From Spirochaetaceae bacterium (GTDB lineage Bacteria > Spirochaetota > Spirochaetia > Treponematales > Breznakiellaceae): a stretch of 11,379 nt of DNA. Each line of letters opens with the position of its first letter. The stretch's first letter is position 1. The translations under genes and the position numbers were made by a program. This document shows, in pieces, positions 5,056 through 11,379 of this stretch. The notes under the pieces are model-generated. The model was not told where the DNA came from and did not search any database. It saw nothing but the letters and a program-made list of their open reading frames with translations. The stretch is from the NCBI GenBank assembly GCA_031278575.1, contig JAITKD010000147.1, positions 1 through 11,379 on the forward strand, in the 5' to 3' direction.

Positions 5056-6892
5056 GGCGTCCCCCTTCCGCAAGCCGTCCCCCGGCGGCAAGCTGCTGCA
5101 GGGCCGCCATCCGGGCGTAAAAACCTCCCCGCCGGACCAGTTCCTGGGGGCTGCCGTATTCGGAAACCCGGCCCTTTTCCAGAACCACCACCAGATCGGC
5201 ATAGCCCAGGGTGGAAACCCGGTGGGACACGATGACGGTGGTCCGCGCCGGCCGGCCGGGCCTTTCCCGGCGTTCCTCCAGCAGCCCCGTAAGGACCCGT
5301 TTTTCGGTTTCGGCGTCCACCGCCGACAGGGAATCGTCCAGGATGAGGATTTCGGGATCTCCGATTATCGCCCGGGAAATGGCTACCCGCTGCTTCTGCC
5401 CCCCCGACAGGGTAAGCCCCCGTTCCCCGATGACCGTATCCCAGCCTTGATGAAAGGTTTCCAGATCCCGGTCTATGGCGGAAAGGGCCGCCGCTTTGTT
5501 GACCGGATCCCCCTCGCCTCCGGGGAGGACGGGGAGCTTCTCCAAACCATACCGGATGTTTTGTTTAATGGAGTCGGAAAAAAGGTAACTGTCCTGGGGG
5601 GTTACCCCAAAAAGCCTCCGGAGTTCATCCAGGTCCCATTCCCCCACGTCCAGGCCCTGAACAAACACGCTCCCCGCCGGGGGATCGACCATCCGGGTCA
5701 GGACTTTGATCAGGGTGGACTTCCCCGATCCGGTCCTGCCCAGGATCCCCACCACGGCCCCCCGCCGGATGTTGAGGCTGATATCGTCCAGCGCCTTGAT
5801 CCCTTCGGTATAGGAAAAACTCAAATGCCGCAGTTCCACGATGTTTTCTCCGGGTAATTCAGGGGCCCGTCCGGGGGATTCGGGGGATCTGATGGCGGGT
5901 ACGGTTCCCAGTACCTCATTGACCCGGGCCAAACTCACCGCCCCCCGCTGGATCATATTCACCATAAAACCCGTCCCCATGAGGGGCCATATCAACATCT
6001 GGAGGTAACTGAAAAGGGCCACCAGGTCCCCGGGGCTCATGCTTCCCTCCACGACCCGTCCTCCCCCCACGAGGAGGACGATCAGGGTGGTAAGCCCCGA
6101 AAGAAAAGAAATCAAGGGGAAAAAAATGCCGAATAGTTTAACCAGGCCCATATTGGCTTCCCGGTAATCGTCGTTGGTATCGGCGAATTTCTTTATAAAC
6201 CACCACTCCTTGACAAAGGACTTTATCACCCGGATCCCGGCAAAGGTTTCCTGAACCGTATCGCTCATCTTGGAATAGGTTTCCTGGGCCTGCCGGAAAC
6301 GTTTCCCCACCACGTTTCCAAAAAGGAGGATCAGGGCGGTAATCAAGGGGAGGGGAATAACCGCGGGAAGGGCCGTTTCGGCGTCCTGGATAAAAACAAT
6401 CACCAGAATCGCCGCGGCCATCATGGTCCCATCCACAAAGGCCACCAGCCCCATGCTGATGGCCTGGCGTACCGCGTTGAGATCATTGGTGGCCCGGGCC
6501 ATGAGGTCCCCGATTTTGTTTTTTTGATAAAAATCGTAGGACAGGGTCAGGAGGTGGGCAAACAGCCGTTCCCGGAGTTCCGCTTCGATCCGCCGGGAAG
6601 ACCCGTGAATAAAATAACGCCACAGAAAACGGCCTCCGGACAATAGGGCCATGACGGCCACCATACCCCCCCCAAGGGCCAATACGGCGTACCAATTAAA
6701 ACGCCCCGAAGAAATCAGATCCACCGCGGCCCGGGTAAATTGGGGGATCGCCATCTGGGCTGCATCGGTCAGCGCCAGACACACAAAACCCCACAGGTAA
6801 CGCCAACGGTACCGTCTAAAATAGGGGAAAAGGGTTTTAAATTCCTTAAAAAACGGTTTTCGCATCCTGGGCTTTCTTGGACGAAGGCTCAT
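5048..6892 (-). CDS. ABC exporter half-transporter, degenerate-site subunit (BmrC/TM287-like)
   Basis: This 614-residue membrane-ATPase fusion has about six membrane segments within residues 30-310. The ATPase then carries Walker A GRTGSGKST (385-393), Q-loop Gln 433, an intact signature LSGGQ (495-499), Walker B ILILDD and H-loop His 557. The catalytic glutamate position is Asp (D520), the hallmark of the degenerate subunit in heterodimeric exporters. Its canonical LSGGQ completes the consensus site with E630 of the partner, while its own Walker motifs face the partner's ISSGQ and form the weak site. The pattern, sizes and gene order (short degenerate subunit first) match B. subtilis BmrC-BmrD as I know them. 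Two starts are possible. The ATG at 6892 overlaps the previous gene by 47 bases; the ATG at 6865 (MRKPFF, 605 residues) fits family N-termini better. Neither has a strong ribosome site, so coupling to the upstream gene is likely. Confidence 0.9.
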   Translation of the reverse strand: MSLRPRKPRMRKPFFKEFKTLFPYFRRYRWRYLWGFVCLALTDAAQMAIPQFTRAAVDLISSGRFNWYAVLALGGGMVAVMALLSGGRFLWRYFIHGSSRRIEAELRERLFAHLLTLSYDFYQKNKIGDLMARATNDLNAVRQAISMGLVAFVDGTMMAAAILVIVFIQDAETALPAVIPLPLITALILLFGNVVGKRFRQAQETYSKMSDTVQETFAGIRVIKSFVKEWWFIKKFADTNDDYREANMGLVKLFGIFFPLISFLSGLTTLIVLLVGGGRVVEGSMSPGDLVALFSYLQMLIWPLMGTGFMVNMIQRGAVSLARVNEVLGTVPAIRSPESPGRAPELPGENIVELRHLSFSYTEGIKALDDISLNIRRGAVVGILGRTGSGKSTLIKVLTRMVDPPAGSVFVQGLDVGEWDLDELRRLFGVTPQDSYLFSDSIKQNIRYGLEKLPVLPGGEGDPVNKAAALSAIDRDLETFHQGWDTVIGERGLTLSGGQKQRVAISRAIIGDPEILILDDSLSAVDAETEKRVLTGLLEERRERPGRPARTTVIVSHRVSTLGYADLVVVLEKGRVSEYGSPQELVRRGGFYARMAALQQLAAGGRLAEGGRHG

Positions 6893-7682
6893 TTTCTTTT
6901 CTTAAATCAGCCTCTAACTTGGCGGACCAAATATCGAATTTCTTCTTCACCAATTCCGCTTCCTCCCGATTCCCCAGGAGCGTATAAATACGCCGGAGGG
7001 CTCCCAAAAAATGAATCCCCCTTCTAAAATCATCAATACGATGGGTAGAAAGTTCATACATTTCCCGGTACCGATCCGCCGCCTGGGACAGGAGTTGTTC
7101 GACCAGCCGCACATGGTACACCGTAGGTTCATAAAAAGGGGACCGGGGATCCGTATTACTCACGGCCTTTTTTAAATCAAGAATGTTTTTTGCCACCGCG
7201 GCATAACGGCCCTCTATCTCCACAAAGGACCACCGCCATTTGGTATTGTCCCCGTAGGCGTTTTCCAGGAGATCGATACACAGCCCCATCTTACGGATCA
7301 AAAGATAACGCCGGGTAATGTCTATGGGTTCCAACTGGGCCAGCTTATCCTCATATTCCGAAAAGAGGGCATCCACCCGGCTCGTAACGATCTCTTCCAA
7401 ATAAATAATTCCCCGGTACAGGGATTTTCTCCCGTCATTCAGGGCATCTTCGTTTTTGTTTTTCAACATGGATTGGGAAACATTACTTAATAGAATATAA
7501 TAGGAGGTGAGGTTGAGCATCTCATCCACCAGGAAGATCCGCTTATAGGCGGTGTTTTCCGAATCCTGTTGAATCGCCGCTAAAATTTCCTTTTCCTGCT
7601 GCAGAATCGCCTCAATAACTTCCCGATACCCGCCGGTTTTTTTTAAATAGAGATGACGCATCTCTTCGGAAATTTTTGCCAT
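6846..7682 (-). CDS. Unrecognised helical cytoplasmic protein between recN and ABC genes
   Basis: This 278-residue protein has no family I recognise. The sequence is almost entirely charged or amphipathic helix: no signal peptide, no membrane segment, no Walker, zinc or nuclease motif. Aromatic and Arg-rich stretches such as RIFLVDEMLNLTSYYILL (48-65) and FRRGIHFLGALRRIYTLLGN (219-238) suggest a helical-bundle or TPR-like fold, with a Lys/Glu/Ser-rich tail from about 255. The ATG at 7682 has an ACGGAG ribosome site about 7 bases upstream. The end overlaps the ABC subunit start by 47 bases (or 20 with the later start), so the two are probably translated together. G+C is clearly lower than in the neighbours: three 60-base lines that I counted gave 43, 47 and 30%, against about 62% for a line in recN. 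That may mean a different origin or weaker codon selection. Co-expression with the exporter is inferred; its function is unknown. Confidence 0.75.
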   Translation of the reverse strand: MAKISEEMRHLYLKKTGGYREVIEAILQQEKEILAAIQQDSENTAYKRIFLVDEMLNLTSYYILLSNVSQSMLKNKNEDALNDGRKSLYRGIIYLEEIVTSRVDALFSEYEDKLAQLEPIDITRRYLLIRKMGLCIDLLENAYGDNTKWRWSFVEIEGRYAAVAKNILDLKKAVSNTDPRSPFYEPTVYHVRLVEQLLSQAADRYREMYELSTHRIDDFRRGIHFLGALRRIYTLLGNREEAELVKKKFDIWSAKLEADLRKENEPSSKKAQDAKTVF

Positions 7683-7706
7683 AAGTAACTCCGTTTATGT
7701 TAAAGC

Positions 7707-7742
7707 AGCGCCGATTTATTCCCGATTGAATAAATCAGCGCT
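7707..7742 (-). terminator. Strong 15-bp hairpin just after recN, terminator-like without a U-tract
   Basis: The arms are 7707-7721 and 7728-7742 with a 6-nt loop. Read on the minus strand, the RNA stem is AGCGCUGAUUUAUUC over GAAUAAAUCGGCGCU. The only non-Watson-Crick position is a G-U wobble; it would be a C-A mismatch on the other strand, so the hairpin is better formed in the direction recN is transcribed. It starts 3 bases past the recN stop. What follows is GCUUUAAC, with only three U's, so termination would be weak. It probably acts as partial attenuation or as a 3' stabiliser between recN and the next gene. Only 24 bases separate it from the next start codon. Confidence 0.6.
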
Positions 7743-7745
7743 TCC

Positions 7746-9482
7746 TTAGCGGGCCGGCCGGCCATATTTGGTCAACAGTTCGTCCGCATGGGCCAGGGCG
7801 GCGTGGGCGGCGGCGTCTCCGGCCAGCATCCGGGCAATTTCTTCCCGCCGCTCTTGGGTATTTAATACCGATACGGTGGTGATGGTCCTTCCGGCTTCGC
7901 TCTTTTTTTCTACCCTTAAATGATTATCGGCGCGAACCGCGATACTGGCAAGATGGGTAATACAAAAGATCTGTTTTAATTTGCCGATTTTAACCAGGTA
8001 TTCCCCCACCGAAAGGGCTACTTCCCCTCCGATACCCGTATCAATTTCATCAAAAACCAGGGTCTCAATGGTATCCGCATCGGCCAGAACGGTTTTAATG
8101 GCCAACATCACCCGGGAAAGCTCCCCCCCCGAAGCTATCCGGGAAAGCTCTTTGAGGGGCTCCCCGGCGTTGGCGGAAATGAGGAATTCCACGTCCTCCG
8201 CCCCCCAGGGGCCGCAGGTCAGGTTCGGGCCGGGGCTCAAGCCGGGGCTCAAGCCCTTGGGGAGTACCGCCGCGGAAAACCGGGCCTGGGGCATACCGAG
8301 GCTCCCAAGGATCCCGGTTATCTTTTCCCCCAGTTTAAGGGCCCCGGCTTTCCGCTTACCGCTTAACGAAGCGGCCCGAAGGGCGATGTCCCGTTCCAGG
8401 GCGCCGATTTCGGCTTTGAGCTTTTCCCGGTTTTCCACGGCCTGGGAAAGGGTCTCGATTTCCTTTTCCGCCTCCTCCCGGTAACGGAGGAGGGCCCCTT
8501 CATCCGGGGGATTCCCCGGGGAGGGCGGGGAACCATATTTCTTTTTGAGCCGGTACAGCAGGGCAAGCCGTTCCTCCACCGTTTCCAACCGCTCCGGATC
8601 GTAACGTAAGGCGTTCCGGTAGGAACGGAGTTCTTCCGAGAGGTCTTCCGCCTCATAGTAGAGATCCTCCAGCCGTTTATACAGCGCCGTAAGCTCCCCG
8701 TCAATAGCCGCGGCCCCTTCCAGGGCGGAACGGGACCGCCGGGCCAGGCTCAGTACCGACGGCTCCGCATCAAAAAGGGAGGCGGCCGCCCCGTTTACCT
8801 GATCGGCGAGCTTTTCAAAGTCCGAGAGCCGCGCCGCTTCGGCCTCCAGTTCCCGGATTTCGCCGTTTTTGGGGGCGGCCCGGTTTATCTCATCCACCGC
8901 GTACCGGAGAATCTCGATCCGCGCCTCCCGGTCCCGCTCGGTATGGAGGGAGGTTTCCATGGCCTTTTTACGATCCGCCAATTCAAGAAAAACCCGGTTA
9001 AATTCCGCCGCCTCTTCCTCAAGCCCCGCGAAACGGTCCAGGTAACGGCGGTGGGTTTCCTTCCGTAACAGGGACTCGTGGGCGTGCTGTCCGTGGAGGT
9101 CGAAAAGGCAGGCCATGGATTCCGCCAGATCCGTCCGGGTCAGGGGCACGTTCTGAATATATATGGACCCCCGGCCGGAGGATTTTATGTTCCGCCGGAC
9201 GATGAGTTTCCCGTCCTCGGTTTCAATTTCCCGCTCCTTGAGCCAGGCAAGGAGGTCCCGATTCTTGTCGTCCACGGATATCACCGCGGAGACCGCCGCC
9301 TCATCGCTGCCGGTACGGATCACCTCCGCATCCGCCTTGGCCCCCAGCAAAAAACTCAAGGAACCCACGATGATGGACTTTCCCGCGCCGGTTTCGCCGG
9401 TAAGGATGTTCAGGCCGTCCTCAAAGGAAAGGGTGAGGTTTTCGATAAGGGCATAGTTCCGTACGGAAAGTTCCTCAAGCAT
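7746..9482 (-). CDS. recN: DNA repair ATPase RecN
   Basis: This 578-residue SMC-like protein acts in double-strand break repair, tethering DNA ends for RecA-dependent recombination in the cytoplasm. The N-terminal head has MLEELSVRNYALIENLTL and Walker A GETGAGKS (29-36). LHGQHAHESLL (129-139) is the family's conserved motif near the first head-coil junction. A coiled-coil arm of Glu/Arg/Leu-rich helix covers about 155-375. The C-terminal head has the signature SGGELSR (451-457), Walker B LVFDEIDTGIGG (475-486) with E479, and ITHLASIA (508-515). Length is close to the usual 550-570 or so. The small excess includes a Gly/Pro loop at about 409-426, encoded partly by a 12-base tandem duplication. 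The ATG at 9482 has GGAGG 5 bases upstream and overlaps the nadK stop (ATGCTTGA), so the two are translationally coupled. The pairing of nadK with recN is also known in E. coli. No LexA-type operator was sought beyond the overlap, since there is no promoter space. Confidence 0.97.
   Translation of the reverse strand: MLEELSVRNYALIENLTLSFEDGLNILTGETGAGKSIIVGSLSFLLGAKADAEVIRTGSDEAAVSAVISVDDKNRDLLAWLKEREIETEDGKLIVRRNIKSSGRGSIYIQNVPLTRTDLAESMACLFDLHGQHAHESLLRKETHRRYLDRFAGLEEEAAEFNRVFLELADRKKAMETSLHTERDREARIEILRYAVDEINRAAPKNGEIRELEAEAARLSDFEKLADQVNGAAASLFDAEPSVLSLARRSRSALEGAAAIDGELTALYKRLEDLYYEAEDLSEELRSYRNALRYDPERLETVEERLALLYRLKKKYGSPPSPGNPPDEGALLRYREEAEKEIETLSQAVENREKLKAEIGALERDIALRAASLSGKRKAGALKLGEKITGILGSLGMPQARFSAAVLPKGLSPGLSPGPNLTCGPWGAEDVEFLISANAGEPLKELSRIASGGELSRVMLAIKTVLADADTIETLVFDEIDTGIGGEVALSVGEYLVKIGKLKQIFCITHLASIAVRADNHLRVEKKSEAGRTITTVSVLNTQERREEIARMLAGDAAAHAALAHADELLTKYGRPAR
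8230..8253. repeat. 12-bp in-frame tandem duplication inside recN
   Basis: CCGGGGCTCAAG occurs twice in direct succession (8230-8241 and 8242-8253). On the minus strand it encodes LSPG twice, in the RecN loop before the second ATPase head (about residues 411-418). Being a multiple of three, it keeps the frame. It is probably a replication-slippage expansion in a surface loop. Confidence 0.8.
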
Positions 9483-10344
9483 GGGGACCTCCGGACCAAT
9501 TTAATTTAGAACGGAGGACCCGGTAAAAAACCTCCCGGTCCGAGGCGATAAGCAGGGCCTGGTAGGGGGCTTTTTGTATAAAGATCCGGTCCTTTGGTTC
9601 CAGGGGCTCGGTTATCTGGCCGTCCGCGGTTAACAATACCCCGCTCCGCTGTTCCGCTTCAACCTCCACGGTGATGGTTTCATGGGCGGGTACCACCATG
9701 GGCCGGTTGGACAGGGTGAAGGGGCAGATAGGGTTGATGATGACCGCCTCGATTTCGGGGTCCAGGATAGGCCCGCCGGCGGCCGCCGAATAGGCGGTAG
9801 ACCCCGTGGGGGTGGCCACGATGAGGCCGTCGGACCGGAACTGCCCGATCCGGATATGATCCCCCGGTACGGCCGTCTCCGACGCCACCTGGAGCCGGAT
9901 AAGTTTGGCAATCCCCGAAGCGGAAATAACGGCATCGTTCAGGCAGGCGGAACGGGCGATGATCCGCCCCCGGCGTTCCACGGTTATTTCCAGCATGAGC
10001 CGCCGGGAAATCAGGGCTTCCCCCCCGCTCCACCGGTCAAAAACCTCCGCCCATTCGTCGGGGGAGACCGCGGCAATAAAACCCAGGGAACCCAGGTTAA
10101 TGGGAAGGATCGGGGTTCCCCGGGGGGCCATGGTCCGGGCGGCGTAAAGCACCGTACCGTCCCCCCCCAGGCTAAAACAGACGTCATAACCCGCACGGGG
10201 ATCAAGTTCCGCTGTGCCTTCATAGGTAAACGCGGTAACTTCGATGTTTTTTTTGCCCAGTTCCCCGGTGATTTTTTCCGCCAGAATCGGGGCGTTTTTT
10301 TTATGGAGGTTGACGATCAACAACGCCCGTTTTATTTCCGGCAT
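9475..10344 (-). CDS. nadK: NAD kinase
   Basis: This 289-residue protein phosphorylates NAD to NADP using ATP (or polyphosphate) in the cytoplasm and sets the NADPH pool. Family motifs are intact. GGDGT (60-64) carries the catalytic Asp and nucleotide loop. NLGSLGFIA (83-91) follows it. CLNDAVISASG (134-144) contains the conserved Asn-Asp pair that contacts NAD. DGLIVATPTGSTAYSAAAGG (172-191) is the second signature, and a C-terminal Gly-Gln segment (LTADGQ, 238-243) is typical of the all-beta domain. Length is normal. The ATG at 10344 has AAGGAG about 10 bases upstream, a slightly long spacing. The preceding gene ends only 19 bases away, and the 3' end overlaps recN by 8 bases, so this is the middle of an operon. 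I see no insertions or missing residues. Confidence 0.97.
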   Translation of the reverse strand: MPEIKRALLIVNLHKKNAPILAEKITGELGKKNIEVTAFTYEGTAELDPRAGYDVCFSLGGDGTVLYAARTMAPRGTPILPINLGSLGFIAAVSPDEWAEVFDRWSGGEALISRRLMLEITVERRGRIIARSACLNDAVISASGIAKLIRLQVASETAVPGDHIRIGQFRSDGLIVATPTGSTAYSAAAGGPILDPEIEAVIINPICPFTLSNRPMVVPAHETITVEVEAEQRSGVLLTADGQITEPLEPKDRIFIQKAPYQALLIASDREVFYRVLRSKLNWSGGPHA

Positions 10345-10363
10345 TCCAACTTTGCTCCTTCTT

Positions 10364-11379
10364 TTAAGGAAGGGATACGATGAGTTTTACCACCTTCCCG
10401 ATTTCCGAAGAACCAAGCCTCGGGTACAGGGGGAACAGGACGGTCCGTAAGGACAGGGAATAGCTCTCGGGACACTGGGCCGGGGGGATTCCGCCGCTGC
10501 CGGCCACGGTATCATCAAAGGCGTTTTCCACGACGATTTCCTTCCGTTTGGCATAGGCCTTAACGTCCTTTGCGCCGGTTTCGAGGATCAGGGGGAAGGC
10601 GTAGTGGTTATATTCCGAATTTTCGGTTTCGCCGAATCGTTTATGCCGGGTCTGTAAGGCCGACTGGGTGTAGGCCTGGGCGATTTCCTTTCTTTTTTGA
10701 AGGTTTTTTGCCCCTTCCCGGAATTGTACCATCGCCATAGCGGCATTCATATCGGGAAGGCACAATTCGGGCAGGGGGTTCAGGTTCCGCAATACCGCCG
10801 CGTCCCGGCGGTTCACCGCGTATAAAAGGGCCCCCCCCCCGGCGGTAAGCATATCCCGTTCCTCAAGCCCCAAAATAGTCAAGGCCCCAAAGGAACCGGC
10901 CTTTGCCTCCCCCAAAAGGCCGCCGTAACCGCGGGAACAATCCTCAATTACCGGAAGCCCCAGGGCAACGATGGCGGGCATATCCGGCATAAAACCCAAA
11001 ACATGGTGGACCACTATACAGCGGACCTCAAGCTCCGGGGGTTTCGCCGCCAGGGCCGCCTCAATGGTTTCCGGCCCCAGGGTACAGGTTGAAGGGAGGA
11101 CGTCGCAATATACGGGGACGAGCCGCAGGCTTTCGATAACCTGGGCGTAATACCGGGGGGATAGGGCGGAGATCGCCACCCCCTGCCCGTCCTTTAGCCC
11201 CAGGGATTCCAGGGCCAGGCGCAGGGCGATGGCGGGGCTCCGCAGGGCCAAACTGTAATCATATTGAAGGTACTCCCGGGCGCCGGCGATCAGCAGCCGG
11301 CTTTGCTCCCCCGGGCCTATTTTATCCTCCACCAGGGCGGTAAGAACCGCATCCATCTCTTTCCGCCTGATGGTCGGAG
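10364..11379 (-). CDS. DegT/DnrJ/EryC1-family protein lacking the PLP lysine, 5'-truncated by window edge
   Basis: The fold type I aminotransferase-like frame runs off the right edge. A Met codon at 11356 would give 330 residues, but the frame stays open upstream and reads PTIRRKEMDAVLTALVEDKI, the usual DegT N-terminus, so the true start probably lies beyond 11379. Residue numbers below count from that Met. Seen in order: the cofactor-domain helix SPAIALRLALESLGL (40-54), VVHHVLGFMPDM (115-126), VIEDCSRGYGG (136-146) with the PLP-nitrogen Asp 139, and TAGGG (171-175). Active sugar aminotransferases read TKNLTTGEGG there. Aligned back from the glycines, the Schiff-base Lys falls on Arg 167 (EERD), and no other Lys is close. 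A normal transaminase is therefore unlikely; a lysine-independent reaction or a binding or regulatory role is inferred. A run of ten G's on the coding strand (10831-10840) encodes the Gly triplet. It is followed by nadK after 19 bases. Confidence 0.85.
   Translation of the reverse strand, partial: PTIRRKEMDAVLTALVEDKIGPGEQSRLLIAGAREYLQYDYSLALRSPAIALRLALESLGLKDGQGVAISALSPRYYAQVIESLRLVPVYCDVLPSTCTLGPETIEAALAAKPPELEVRCIVVHHVLGFMPDMPAIVALGLPVIEDCSRGYGGLLGEAKAGSFGALTILGLEERDMLTAGGGALLYAVNRRDAAVLRNLNPLPELCLPDMNAAMAMVQFREGAKNLQKRKEIAQAYTQSALQTRHKRFGETENSEYNHYAFPLILETGAKDVKAYAKRKEIVVENAFDDTVAGSGGIPPAQCPESYSLSLRTVLFPLYPRLGSSEIGKVVKLIVSLP

Noticed and set aside
5056..5202. N-terminal extension of the BmrD-like subunit
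   Set aside because: The extension (PIWWWFWKRAG...) is the other reading frame of the upstream ATPase C-terminus. The ATG at 5055 has a proper ribosome site and a family-like N-terminus.
1..11379. CRISPR array, tRNA, rRNA or riboswitch
   Set aside because: I saw no regularly spaced repeats, cloverleaf-like sequence or conserved riboswitch core on either strand.

Overview
The window looks like chromosomal DNA of a spirochaete, most likely a treponeme relative of the moderately GC-rich, gut or environmental kind. This is a tentative reading. It rests on the general look of the proteins, an aminotransferase-nadK-recN string and G+C in the upper 50s by eye in most genes. No rRNA, tRNA or species marker is present to prove it.

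Layout. Positions 1-858 are mostly non-coding. They hold a decayed N-terminal fragment of an IS4/Tn5-type transposase (about 236-469) with its old promoter, three inverted repeats, and a good sigma70-type promoter near 794-823. That promoter drives two plus-strand genes: an unusual protein that looks like two tandem SCP2 (sterol carrier protein 2)-like halves (859-1623), and a class III PLP aminotransferase of the glutamate-1-semialdehyde aminomutase type (1669-2925). The aminotransferase meets the minus-strand genes tail to tail, with a 6-base overlap and no terminator.

From 2920 to the right edge everything is on the minus strand and tightly packed. In transcription order (right to left) the genes are: a DegT/DnrJ/EryC1-family protein cut by the window edge and lacking the PLP lysine; NAD kinase (nadK); DNA repair ATPase RecN; a strong hairpin; an unrecognised helical cytoplasmic protein of lower G+C; and two half-transporters forming one heterodimeric ABC exporter. 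Three of the junctions overlap (8, 47 and 8 bases), so translational coupling is likely. The operon promoter lies beyond the right edge.

The exporter pair has the textbook asymmetry of BmrC/BmrD or TM287/288. The first subunit has Asp at the catalytic Glu position, and the second has a degenerate signature motif plus an extracytoplasmic insert of about 130 residues between its first two membrane segments. The items most worth follow-up are the lysine-less DegT protein with its G10 tract, the doubled SCP2-like protein paired with an aminotransferase, the exporter insert, and the unknown gene lying between recN and the exporter. I see no clear undescribed defence or mobile system here.
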